From contig NZ_CP073089.1 in the NCBI RefSeq assembly GCF_018137945.1, forward strand, positions 248,001 through 312,000: DNA of 64,000 nucleotides, read 5' to 3'. Below, one piece after another: positions 34,582 through 41,471 of this stretch; position 1 is the stretch's first letter, and every line of letters starts with the position of its first letter. The stretch is from Brevibacterium sp. W7.2 (GTDB taxonomy: Bacteria; Actinomycetota; Actinomycetes; Actinomycetales; Brevibacteriaceae). The translations under genes were made by a program, and so were the position numbers. The notes beneath the pieces are model-generated. The model was not told the DNA's origin and searched no databases. It saw only the letters and a program-made list of their open reading frames with translations.

Positions 34582-34716
34582 CCCGTCCATACGTGGGACG
34601 TCCCCGCGTGAGGCGTTTGCGCAGACTGCCCCTCACCTTGCCCTGACGCCTCGACTCCAGGTCGTTCTGGACAGATTTTCGGCTGAATGATCTGTCCAGA
34701 ATGACCTGAAGTCAGT
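34582..34716. repeat. 135-bp direct repeat, copy 2
   Basis: Offset 545 bases from copy 1. It still encodes PVHTWDVPA and stop in frame, but with synonymous changes (CAT for CAC, ACG for ACA), and it keeps the hairpin (34653-34713) with arm changes. Synonymous drift in the coding part argues that this end was once translated as the terminus of a homologous gene. Confidence 0.9.
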
Positions 34717-34751
34717 GGGCGGCGGAGGGTCAACGGAAGGTCCGCGATTCT

Positions 34752-34802
34752 CCGGACGCAGAGTGTCGAATCGCGATGGAAGAATCGACACTCTGCGTCC
34801 GG
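34752..34802. repeat. 18-bp-stem palindrome
   Basis: CCGGACGCAGAGTGTCGA (34752-34769) pairs perfectly with 34785-34802; loop 15 bases including ATCGCGAT. It lies 36 bases beyond repeat copy 2 and may terminate transcription of the cupin gene on the minus strand. Confidence 0.8.
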
Positions 34803-34888
34803 GAGATCAGCTCAGGCGCGAGAGGCGCCGACGCTGAGTCGTCCCCGCCGCCCTCCAGCGACCACCAGGCGCGACCCGCCCGACCGCG

Positions 34889-35197
34889 TCACAGCCTTTC
34901 GACCTCGACGAAGATGACCGCCTCGTCGCTGCCCGGGTTGGAGACCTCATGTTCGGTACCGGCGGCACGCGTATAGGCGACGCCGGCTTCGAGCTCCGCT
35001 GTGAGCTCGGTGCCGTCGGCATTGCGCACGTGCATCGAGTCGGTGACCATGGGCACGACAACGTACTCGTGTTCGTGCCGGTGCATCGGGATGATCCCGC
35101 CGGGCTCGATCGTCCACTTCGTCACCCGGAACACTCCGTTGTCGAGCTGCACCTCCCCGGTCGCCCCGGTGTCCGCTGCTGCGTCATCTGTGCTCAT
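34889..35197 (-). CDS. Small single-domain cupin
   Basis: A 102-residue cupin. Motif 1 is GGIIPMHRHEHEYVVVP, with His/His/Glu metal ligands (HRHEHE), and motif 2 is GTEHEVSNPGSDEAVIFVE. The ATG at 35197 has an AAGGAG site nine bases away; the longer open frame upstream is not supported. Such small cupins bind metals and may act on or sense small molecules; function is unknown. It is divergent from the AhpD-like gene. Confidence 0.8.
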   Translation of the reverse strand: MSTDDAAADTGATGEVQLDNGVFRVTKWTIEPGGIIPMHRHEHEYVVVPMVTDSMHVRNADGTELTAELEAGVAYTRAAGTEHEVSNPGSDEAVIFVEVERL

Positions 35198-35325
35198 CGT
35201 CCCGACTCCTTCGTTGGTGGTGCGCGCCAGAGGGCTGGACCACAGCGATGTCTCAGCGGGAACTGCTCCGGTAGAGCCTGCGGCCATCCGCCCACCCTAA
35301 GCCGACTGCTGCGGCGACGGCTAGC

Positions 35326-36060
35326 ATGTGCACTATGCGATACCCCATGGCTGACATCGCCGAGGTCGACGACGACATCCGCGAGCACATCCTTGCCGTG
35401 TCCGAGAAGACGGGATTCGTCCCCAACGTCTTCCTCTCACTGGCCCGTCGCCCCGACGAGTTCCGCGCGTTCTTCGCCTACTACGACGCCCTCATGGAGA
35501 AGGAGACGGGGAACCTCACGAAGGCCGATCGCGAGATGATCGTGACAGCCACCTCGGCGGCCAATCACTGTCTCTACTGCGTCGTCGCCCATGGTGCGGT
35601 GCTGCGGATCTACGCGAAGGACCCGTTCGTCGCCGACCAGGTCGCCGTCGACTACGCCCACGCAGACATCACCGACCGGCAGAAGGCGATGCTCGACTTC
35701 GCGATGACGGTTGCGCAGGCGCCGTGGACGATCACCGAGGAGGACCACGCCGCCTTGGCCGCCCACGGTTTCGACGCGGAGGACGCGTGGGACATCGCCG
35801 CGATCACCGGCTTCTTCGGTCTGTCGAACCGGATGGCCCACATCGCCGGCATGCGCCCGAACCCCGAATTCCACCTCATGGGCCGGACCCCGCGGGAGAA
35901 GGGGAGCACCGAGGCGACGGCCGCCTTCGACACGGCCGGTTCGAGGGAGCCGGCGGACACGGATGCTCCCGCACCGACCGAGACAGCGCGTCAGCCCAGC
36001 GAATCGACTGCCACCCGTCCGCCGACGACCCCGACCCCGAAGGAAGCGAACCGACGATGA
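35326..36060 (+). CDS. AhpD-like/carboxymuconolactone decarboxylase-family protein with disordered tail
   Basis: A 244-residue protein. Residues 1-190 match the peroxidase-related AhpD-like family; the active-site motif is NHCLYCVVAHG, with the CxxC pair and downstream His. After residue 195 the chain becomes a Thr/Pro/Glu-rich disordered tail, unusual for the family. Starts at 35326 or 35335 are both possible, without a strong ribosome site. Its stop overlaps the aminotransferase start (ATGA), so the two are co-translated. Confidence 0.82.
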   Translation: MCTMRYPMADIAEVDDDIREHILAVSEKTGFVPNVFLSLARRPDEFRAFFAYYDALMEKETGNLTKADREMIVTATSAANHCLYCVVAHGAVLRIYAKDPFVADQVAVDYAHADITDRQKAMLDFAMTVAQAPWTITEEDHAALAAHGFDAEDAWDIAAITGFFGLSNRMAHIAGMRPNPEFHLMGRTPREKGSTEATAAFDTAGSREPADTDAPAPTETARQPSESTATRPPTTPTPKEANRR

Positions 36061-37265
36061 CCATCGACCACACGCCGAGCCTCCACGTCTCCGAACGCGC
36101 CGGCCGCGTCCGTCCCTTCGCTGCGATGAACATCGTCGCCAAGGTCCAGCAGATGCAGCGGGAGGGACGCGACGCGATCGCGATGTGCCTCGGCGAACCG
36201 ACACAGGGAGCCCCGAGCCCGGTCAAACGGCGGGCGGCCGAGGCGCTGACCGACGGCACGAACCTCGGCTACTCGGCGATCTTCGGCATCCCCGACCTGA
36301 GGGAGGCGATCGCCGGCCACTACCAGGACTGGTACGGCGTCGACATCCCGATCGAGCGGATCCAGGTGACGACGGGATCCTCCGGCGCCTTCCAGACGGT
36401 GTTCCTCACGTGCTTCGACGTCGGTGACAGGGTGGCCGTGGCCCGCCCCGGCTACGGCGCGTACAAGAACATCCTCGCCGCCCTCGGCGCTGACATCGTC
36501 GAACTCGACTGCGGTGCCGACCACGGCTACCAGCCGACCGTCGACCTCCTCGAACAGGCCCACGCCGAGGCGCCGCTGGCCGGCCTCATGCTCGCCTCGC
36601 CCGCGAATCCGACGGGGACGATGATCGGGGCCGACCACCTCGGCGAGCTCATCAGCTGGTGCCGCGACCACGACGTCCAGGTGATCTCCGACGAGATCTA
36701 CCACGGCATCAGCTACATCGGCACGCCCGGCGAGACCGCACTCGCCCACGACGACGAGGCGATCGTCATCTCCTCGTTCTCGAAGTACTGGGCAATGACA
36801 GGGTGGCGGCTGGGCTGGGCGATCCTGCCCGAGCGCCTCGTCACGGCCGCGACGAACGTCACCGGCAACCTCGCCCTGTGCGCTCCGGCCCCCGCCCAGT
36901 ACGCCGCCCTGGCCGCTTTCGACCCCGAGTCCTATGCCGAGTGCGAGGCCGCTGTCGCCTCGTTCGCCCGCGCCCGGGACCACGTCCTCGCCGCGACCGA
37001 TGACCTCGGGTTCACCGATATGGCCCCGCCCGACGGCGCGTTCTACATGTATGCGCGCATCGACGACATCCTCGCCCGCTCGGACGGCCGGTTCGCGACG
37101 GCGACCGACTGGTGCGAGGACATCCTCCAGGCCACGGGCGTCGCCTTCGCCCCGGGTGACGACTTCGATTCCGTGGACGGATGGCGATCCGTGCGCCTGT
37201 CCCTGGCCGTCGGTGCCGACCGGACCGCAGAGGCGCTCGACCGGGTCCTCGACCACCTCAGCTGA
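36057..37265 (+). CDS. Class I/II PLP-dependent aminotransferase
   Basis: A 402-residue fold-type I aminotransferase. Visible motifs: the LASPANPTGTM substrate/PLP Asn segment, VISDEIYHGISY with the PLP-pairing Asp, and the Schiff-base lysine in SSFSKYWAMTGWRLGW, followed by the Arg that binds the substrate carboxylate near the C-terminus (WRSVRLSLAV). It resembles aspartate/valine-pyruvate-type enzymes; amino donor is not decided. Coupling to the AhpD-like gene suggests shared expression. Confidence 0.87.
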   Translation: MTIDHTPSLHVSERAGRVRPFAAMNIVAKVQQMQREGRDAIAMCLGEPTQGAPSPVKRRAAEALTDGTNLGYSAIFGIPDLREAIAGHYQDWYGVDIPIERIQVTTGSSGAFQTVFLTCFDVGDRVAVARPGYGAYKNILAALGADIVELDCGADHGYQPTVDLLEQAHAEAPLAGLMLASPANPTGTMIGADHLGELISWCRDHDVQVISDEIYHGISYIGTPGETALAHDDEAIVISSFSKYWAMTGWRLGWAILPERLVTAATNVTGNLALCAPAPAQYAALAAFDPESYAECEAAVASFARARDHVLAATDDLGFTDMAPPDGAFYMYARIDDILARSDGRFATATDWCEDILQATGVAFAPGDDFDSVDGWRSVRLSLAVGADRTAEALDRVLDHLS

Positions 37266-37327
37266 GGGTCGGCGCGGGCCCTGCGGGTCCGGGTGAGGGC
37301 TCAGGTCTCACGCGACCGGACAGCAGC

Positions 37328-37687
37328 TCAGTGCTCGTGGCCCTCGACGGTGTGGGCGATGGCGTCGAGGATGATGTGGGCGACGTGGTCGTCCTTGAGC
37401 GAGTAGTACGCCTCCCGGCCGACGCGGTTGACCCCGACGAGGTGGAGCCCGCGGAGGAACTTGAGGTGCTGGGACACGAGCGGCTGCGACAGCCCCGTCG
37501 AGTCGACGATGTGCGTCACCGTCGCCTCGCCGTGCGCGAGGACGAGGAGCATCTTCAGCCGGGACGGAGTCGCGAGCGCCTTGAAGAGATCGGCGGTCTC
37601 GGAGATCGCCTCGAGGTTGCCCTCGGGATCGCGCAGCAGGGCCTCGACGTCGGCGTTGACCGGGACGGAATCAGAGGAGGCAGCCAT
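37328..37687 (-). CDS. ArsR/SmtB-family repressor with CzrA-type zinc site
   Basis: A 119-residue ArsR regulator with a winged HTH (ATVTHIVDSTGLSQPLVSQHLKFLRGLHLV). The C-terminal helix contains DDHVAHIILDAIAHTVE, which matches the alpha-5 zinc site D-x-H-x10-H-x2-E/H of SmtB/CzrA/ZiaR exactly, and ends in GHEH. It lacks the alpha-3 Cys box. It should therefore sense zinc or cobalt and derepress an exporter. No exporter is adjacent; the CDF gene at 23950 with its AT-rich dyad is one candidate target within the window. Confidence 0.87.
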   Translation of the reverse strand: MAASSDSVPVNADVEALLRDPEGNLEAISETADLFKALATPSRLKMLLVLAHGEATVTHIVDSTGLSQPLVSQHLKFLRGLHLVGVNRVGREAYYSLKDDHVAHIILDAIAHTVEGHEH

Positions 37688-37734
37688 GGACTGAGATTAC
37701 CGCAACAGCTGTGCGGTCCCTCAACCGAGGCGAC

Positions 37735-37866
37735 GCTCGCCGAGGCGGTCGTCCCCGCAGCGCCACCGGCACGGTCCAGCTCGGCGAGGAGGTCGTCCCC
37801 GCCGCTCCGCCGGCCATGCCCAGCTCGCCGAGGTGGTCGTCCGACCCGTCACCCGTTCCCATCGTC
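37735..37866. repeat. Three 44-bp tandem repeats
   Basis: Units at 37735-37778, 37779-37822 and 37823-37866 each start GCTCG(C/G)CGAGG(N)GGTCGTCC. They lie between the arsR start and the end of the small membrane-protein gene, overlapping that gene's last codons, and contain a copy of the CCGAGG word per unit. Confidence 0.7.
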
Positions 37867-38109
37867 CTCGGCGTCGGGATCCTCCGGTCGGCGAGGGGAA
37901 GGGGTGTCTCCCGTGATGCGCGTGCCGTCGGCTGCCGTCAGCGTGGAGAGCGGGCCCGCCGCTGCGAGGACGCGCGCACTCCGCACAACGGTGCCGATGA
38001 GTGTCGCGGCATCGAGGCACCGCATCGGCAGCCGGTCATGCGGGGGACAGGCGAGTCGCCCGATCGTGAAGATGACGACCGTGACCCCGAGGACGATGAC
38101 GGCGATCAT
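37849..38109 (-). CDS. Small membrane protein coupled to the EamA exporter
   Basis: An 86-residue product whose ATG (38109) overlaps the stop of the EamA gene (ATGA). One strong N-terminal hydrophobic helix (MIAVIVLGVTVVIFTIGRL) is followed by CPPHDRLPMRCLDAATLIGTVV, a short hydrophobic region and a Pro/Asp-rich tail. I do not recognise it with confidence; the helix-then-DRL...LD pattern loosely recalls MrpF-type antiporter subunits, but no Mrp genes are nearby. Coupling suggests it is made with the exporter and may be an accessory subunit. Confidence 0.55.
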   Translation of the reverse strand: MIAVIVLGVTVVIFTIGRLACPPHDRLPMRCLDAATLIGTVVRSARVLAAAGPLSTLTAADGTRITGDTPSPRRPEDPDAEDDGNG

Positions 38110-39131
38110 GAGCGCAGCCTCGTGCGCACCGTGAGTGCGGCACTGGCGATGACCGCGGTGCCGCAGAGGATCGTCGGCACGTCGAGGTGCTCGCCGAGGA
38201 GAAGGGCCGCCCACGCGATCGACATGACCGGCTGGACGAGTTGGATCTGGGAGACCTGCGCCATCGGGCCGATCGCCAGCCCTCGGTACCACGCGAAGAA
38301 GCCGAGGAACATGCTGATCACGCACAGGTAGGCGAATGATGCCCACTGCCCGACGGTGCCGGTGGGCGGCTGTGCGACGATCGCAATGATCGTCAGGGTG
38401 AGTGTCACCGGGGCCGAGAGGACGAGTGCCCACGAGATCGTCTGCCAGGCCCCGAGTTCACGTGCGAGCACACCGCCTTCGGCGTAGCCGATCGCTGCGG
38501 CGCAGACGGCGGCGAAGAGGAGGAGATCGGCGGGCTGGATGCCGCCGAGACCCGCGCCCTGAACGACTGCGAAGACGACGGCGAGGACGGCGCTCAGGCC
38601 TGCCAGCATCCAGAACAGCGGGCTCGTCCGCTCCTTCGTGCGCAGCACAGCCGCAGCGGCCGTGGCGGCGGGCAGCAGGGCGATGACGACCGCACCGTGG
38701 CTGGCCGGTGTCTGGGTGAGCGCATAGGAGGTGAGGAGGGGGAAGCCGAGGACGACGCCTCCGGCGACGACGAGCAGACGCAGGCCCTGGGACACGCCCG
38801 GTCGGGGGAGCGTCGGCACCTGCGCTGGCCACGCTCCCGACCCGTCGGCGGCGGACGTTTCGGAGCGGTGTGCGCGGATCGATGAGTCGCCTCGGCGGGT
38901 TCGCCTCCAGGCGATGAGGAGGAGCAGGCCGGCGAGAACGGAGGCGACGGCGGCGCGACCGGCACCGATGAACAGCGGGGACAGGGTCCCGGGTTCCGCG
39001 GCAATGCGGGTGAGCGGCACGGTGAAGGAGAACGCGGTGACGCCGAGCAGGCCCCACAGGAGTCCCGGCCCCGCAGACCCGGTGTGTAGCGGTTGGTCGC
39101 TGAGATCAGTAGCGCTATTATTGTCCTTCAT
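38106..39131 (-). CDS. EamA/DMT-family exporter
   Basis: A 341-residue drug/metabolite transporter with about ten helices and two EamA repeats (first about residues 25-165, second about 185-335). A polar Arg/Ser/Glu-rich loop of about 35 residues (75-110) interrupts the first repeat, longer than usual. The family exports amino acids, nucleosides or drugs. Its start codon overlaps the start codon of the divergent MocR-type regulator by two bases, which makes it the likely regulated target. Confidence 0.85.
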   Translation of the reverse strand: MKDNNSATDLSDQPLHTGSAGPGLLWGLLGVTAFSFTVPLTRIAAEPGTLSPLFIGAGRAAVASVLAGLLLLIAWRRTRRGDSSIRAHRSETSAADGSGAWPAQVPTLPRPGVSQGLRLLVVAGGVVLGFPLLTSYALTQTPASHGAVVIALLPAATAAAAVLRTKERTSPLFWMLAGLSAVLAVVFAVVQGAGLGGIQPADLLLFAAVCAAAIGYAEGGVLARELGAWQTISWALVLSAPVTLTLTIIAIVAQPPTGTVGQWASFAYLCVISMFLGFFAWYRGLAIGPMAQVSQIQLVQPVMSIAWAALLLGEHLDVPTILCGTAVIASAALTVRTRLRS

Positions 39132-39142
39132 GCAACACGATA
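39093..39142. promoter_or_regulatory. Overlapping divergent leaderless promoters at the EamA/MocR start codons
   Basis: Plus strand: TTGGTC (39093-39098), a 17-base spacer and TATTAT (39116-39121), eight bases before the ATG at 39130. Minus strand: TATCGT (39137-39142) lies five bases before the ATG at 39131. Both messengers would start at or next to the start codon, with no ribosome site. The two ATGs share the bases 39130-39131. Confidence 0.6.
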
Positions 39143-40527
39143 GCAGTTCGCGGATCGCCGCGGAACTCTCCCGGTGGGTCGCTGACGCCTCAGCCGGTGA
39201 TCGGCTGCCGTCGTCGCGGGAGCTTGTCCGGCAGTACGAGGCCTCGCCCGTGACGGTGCAGAAGGCGCTGGCGAGCCTCGCCCGCCGAGGCCTCGTCGAG
39301 TCGCGACCGGGCGTGGGAACGTTCGTGCGCGGTCACCGATCGTTCGCGGCACCGGACCTCAGCTGGCAGACGGGGACGCTCGGACCGCGGGACTATGTCC
39401 CGGCCACTGCCGCACCGCTGCGGGACTCGAGCCAGGACCAGTTCGCCCTCAACGACGGCTATCCGGAGGCGGGTCTGCTGCCGCGCACTCTCGTCCGCGC
39501 CGCCTTCGGTCGCGCGTCGCGGTCGGAGGACGCTCTGCGCCGGGGCCCGTCTGCGGGGCTGCCCGACCTGCAGGCCTGGTTCGCCGCGGAGGTCTCGGAC
39601 AACGGCGCCGCCTCACCGCCGAGTGCCGCGGACGTGACGATCGTGCCCGGCAGCCAGACCGGGCTCGGGTCGATCCTGCGGTCGCTCGTCGGGGCCGGAG
39701 GCCCGCTCGTCGTCGAATCGCCCACCTATTGGGGACTCATCACCGCAGCCCGCCGGTCCGGTGTCACTCTCGTGCCGGTGCCGACGGGACCGAGCGGACC
39801 CGACCCGGAGGTCGTCGCCGAGGCACTCGAGCGGACGGGCGCCACCGCGTTCTACGCCCAGCCGAACTTCACGAATCCGACCGGCGTCCAGTGGTCGCCG
39901 GAACTGCGGGCACGCGTCCTCGAGGTCGTCGCCGACCGCCGGGCGTTCCTCATCGAGGACGACTGGGCCCACGACTTCGGGATCGATGCGGCGTCGGTCC
40001 CGCTCATCGGCGATGACGCGAACGGCCACATCGTCTACGTGCGGTCGCTGACGAAGAGCGTGTCCCCGGCAGTGCGGGTGGCCGCCGTCATCGCACGCGG
40101 CCCCGCACGCGATCGCATCCGCGCCGATGTGCAGGCCGAATCGATGTACGTCAGTCCGCTCCTCCAGGCCGCCGCCCTCGATGTCGTCACCCGCCCGGCG
40201 TGGCGCACGCATGTCCGCGACCTCGGCCGCCGCCTCGGTGAGCGGCGGGATGCGCTGCTCGCGGCCATCCGCACCGAAGCGGACCGGATCGCGGTCGACC
40301 ATGTGCCGCAGGGTGGGCTGAATGTCTGGGGCCGACTGCCGGAGGGAAGCGATGTGGGATCATTCGTCGCCGAGGCGGCCGCGCGCGGTGTGCTCGTCAC
40401 CGGCGGCACCGAGCTCTTCCCCGCCGAGGCCTCGGCGCCCTACGTCAGGCTCAACTTCGCCGGCCCGAATCCGGAAGGCTACCGCGAGGCGATGGGCCGC
40501 CTCGGCGAGGTTCTTGGTCGGGACTGA
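39130..40527 (+). CDS. MocR/GntR-type regulator with aminotransferase domain
   Basis: A 465-residue chimera: an N-terminal GntR winged HTH (GDRLPSSRELVRQYEASPVTVQKALASLARRGLVESRPGVGTFV, about residues 23-67) and a fold-type I aminotransferase domain. PLP site residues: QPNFTNPTGVQW, LIEDDWAHDFG and the lysine in VRSLTKSVSPAVRVA. MocR proteins use PLP or an amino-acid-PLP adduct as effector and often control an adjacent transporter or PLP gene. Here the divergent EamA exporter shares its start codon region. Its last eleven codons are duplicated exactly at 41402-41435, beyond the next gene. Confidence 0.88.
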   Translation: MQHDSSSRIAAELSRWVADASAGDRLPSSRELVRQYEASPVTVQKALASLARRGLVESRPGVGTFVRGHRSFAAPDLSWQTGTLGPRDYVPATAAPLRDSSQDQFALNDGYPEAGLLPRTLVRAAFGRASRSEDALRRGPSAGLPDLQAWFAAEVSDNGAASPPSAADVTIVPGSQTGLGSILRSLVGAGGPLVVESPTYWGLITAARRSGVTLVPVPTGPSGPDPEVVAEALERTGATAFYAQPNFTNPTGVQWSPELRARVLEVVADRRAFLIEDDWAHDFGIDAASVPLIGDDANGHIVYVRSLTKSVSPAVRVAAVIARGPARDRIRADVQAESMYVSPLLQAAALDVVTRPAWRTHVRDLGRRLGERRDALLAAIRTEADRIAVDHVPQGGLNVWGRLPEGSDVGSFVAEAAARGVLVTGGTELFPAEASAPYVRLNFAGPNPEGYREAMGRLGEVLGRD

Positions 40528-40538
40528 GCGGCCCCGGA
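40494..40538. repeat. 45-bp direct repeat, copy 1 (3' end of the MocR gene)
   Basis: It starts GGGCCGCCTCGGCGAGG and runs through the stop codon to CCCCGGA. It is identical to 41401-41445 at 44 of 45 positions. Confidence 0.9.
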
Positions 40539-40597
40539 TGGACGACAGGTCGGGACGTGCGACAGTCAGGGCGCGGACTCTGCCGGGGGTCTGCGTC

Positions 40598-41353
40598 TCA
40601 GCGCCGTGCGGCTGCGAAGAGCTCGGTGCGGTAGGGCACCGCGACGATGCCGTCGACGGAGCAGTCGTCTGCGAGAGTGCGAACGTCGGCGAGGAAGCTC
40701 GGGCCCTGGGCGGCAACGGCGCGTTGGGCCTGAGTTGAGCTCGCCGACATGCCGACGAAGTCGTCGACCGTCATCGTCCGCTCCCAGTCTGAGACGGTGG
40801 TGACGACGTCAGGGAGCGCGATGTCGAGACCTGAAGCGAGTTCGCCTGCGATGTCGATGGTGCGGTAGTCGCGCGTGTATCCGGGGCTGTGTGCTTCGAG
40901 CAGGCCCTCGTAGGCGTCGAGGAACGCGCTCGCGGCGTGATTGCGGTTGTTCTGGATGATGACGACCCGACCTCCGGGCCGCAGCGCACCCTGCGCGGCA
41001 TGGAGAAATGCCGGCCGGTCGAACCACTGGTAGGCCTGCGCTGCCATGACGACGTCGACATCGGCAAGCGCGGGAAGGTGGTCCTCCCCGCGTCCCTGCA
41101 GCCAGGTCACCATGGGAAACTTCCGTCGTCCGGCCTCGATCATGTCTCCCGACGGTTCGATGGCGACGACGTCGGGAGCGGTCAGCGTGGGCAGAGCCCA
41201 CTCCAAGCCGATTCCCGAGCCGGAGCCCACGTCAACGAGCCGCGCACCCTCCCGCAGGCCGTCGAATGCCACCTCGGCGAGGTCGGCCGGGTAGCGAGGG
41301 CGGTGCTTGTCATAGTCGTCGGCGAGGCCGTCGAATTTCGCGCGCTCGGGCAT
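40598..41353 (-). CDS. Class I SAM-dependent methyltransferase (Methyltransf_11 type) between 45-bp repeats
   Basis: A 251-residue methyltransferase. Motif I is LVDVGSGSGIGLEWA (about residues 39-53), the acidic end of strand 2 is VVAIEPSGDM, motif post-I has the DVVMAAQAYQWFD segment and motif III is LRPGGRVVIIQ. It acts on a small molecule; substrate unknown. An AGGAG site precedes the ATG at 41353, and an operator-like dyad sits just upstream. The gene is oriented against the MocR gene and fits exactly between the two 45-bp repeats, which suggests it was inserted as a unit. Confidence 0.85.
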   Translation of the reverse strand: MPERAKFDGLADDYDKHRPRYPADLAEVAFDGLREGARLVDVGSGSGIGLEWALPTLTAPDVVAIEPSGDMIEAGRRKFPMVTWLQGRGEDHLPALADVDVVMAAQAYQWFDRPAFLHAAQGALRPGGRVVIIQNNRNHAASAFLDAYEGLLEAHSPGYTRDYRTIDIAGELASGLDIALPDVVTTVSDWERTMTVDDFVGMSASSTQAQRAVAAQGPSFLADVRTLADDCSVDGIVAVPYRTELFAAARR

Positions 41354-41370
41354 GGTGCTCCTGAGGGGTC

Positions 41371-41391
41371 CACGGTGACTGGGTCACTGTG
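41371..41391. promoter_or_regulatory. Operator-like dyad upstream of the methyltransferase
   Basis: CACGGTGAC-TGG-GTCACTGTG is an inverted repeat with nine-base arms (one mismatch) 18 bases before the start of the methyltransferase. Its regulator is not identifiable. Confidence 0.5.
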
Positions 41392-41400
41392 AACCCTACA

Positions 41401-41445
41401 GGGCCGCCTCGGCGAGGTTCTTGGTCGGGACTGACCGGCCCCGGA
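41401..41445. repeat. 45-bp direct repeat, copy 2
   Basis: Exact copy of the last eleven MocR codons and stop, then CGGCCCCGGA with one change from copy 1. The offset is 907 bases. It has no start and cannot be expressed as a protein. Confidence 0.9.
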
Positions 41446-41471
41446 ACCGTGACGGTCAGGGTGAAGAGCGC

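Larger units (their letters stand above)
34538..34888. other. Gene-free stretch with repeat copy 2 and a second hairpin
   Basis: It holds the 135-bp repeat copy 2 and the palindrome at 34752-34802. No gene is visible. Reading upstream of the repeat in the GCS2 frame gives an open run without a start, ending in the same nine residues as the GCS2 protein. Confidence 0.6.

Noticed and set aside
37849-38109. MrpF antiporter subunit
   Set aside because: Resemblance is limited to one helix and a short DRL...LD pattern; no other Mrp subunits are nearby.
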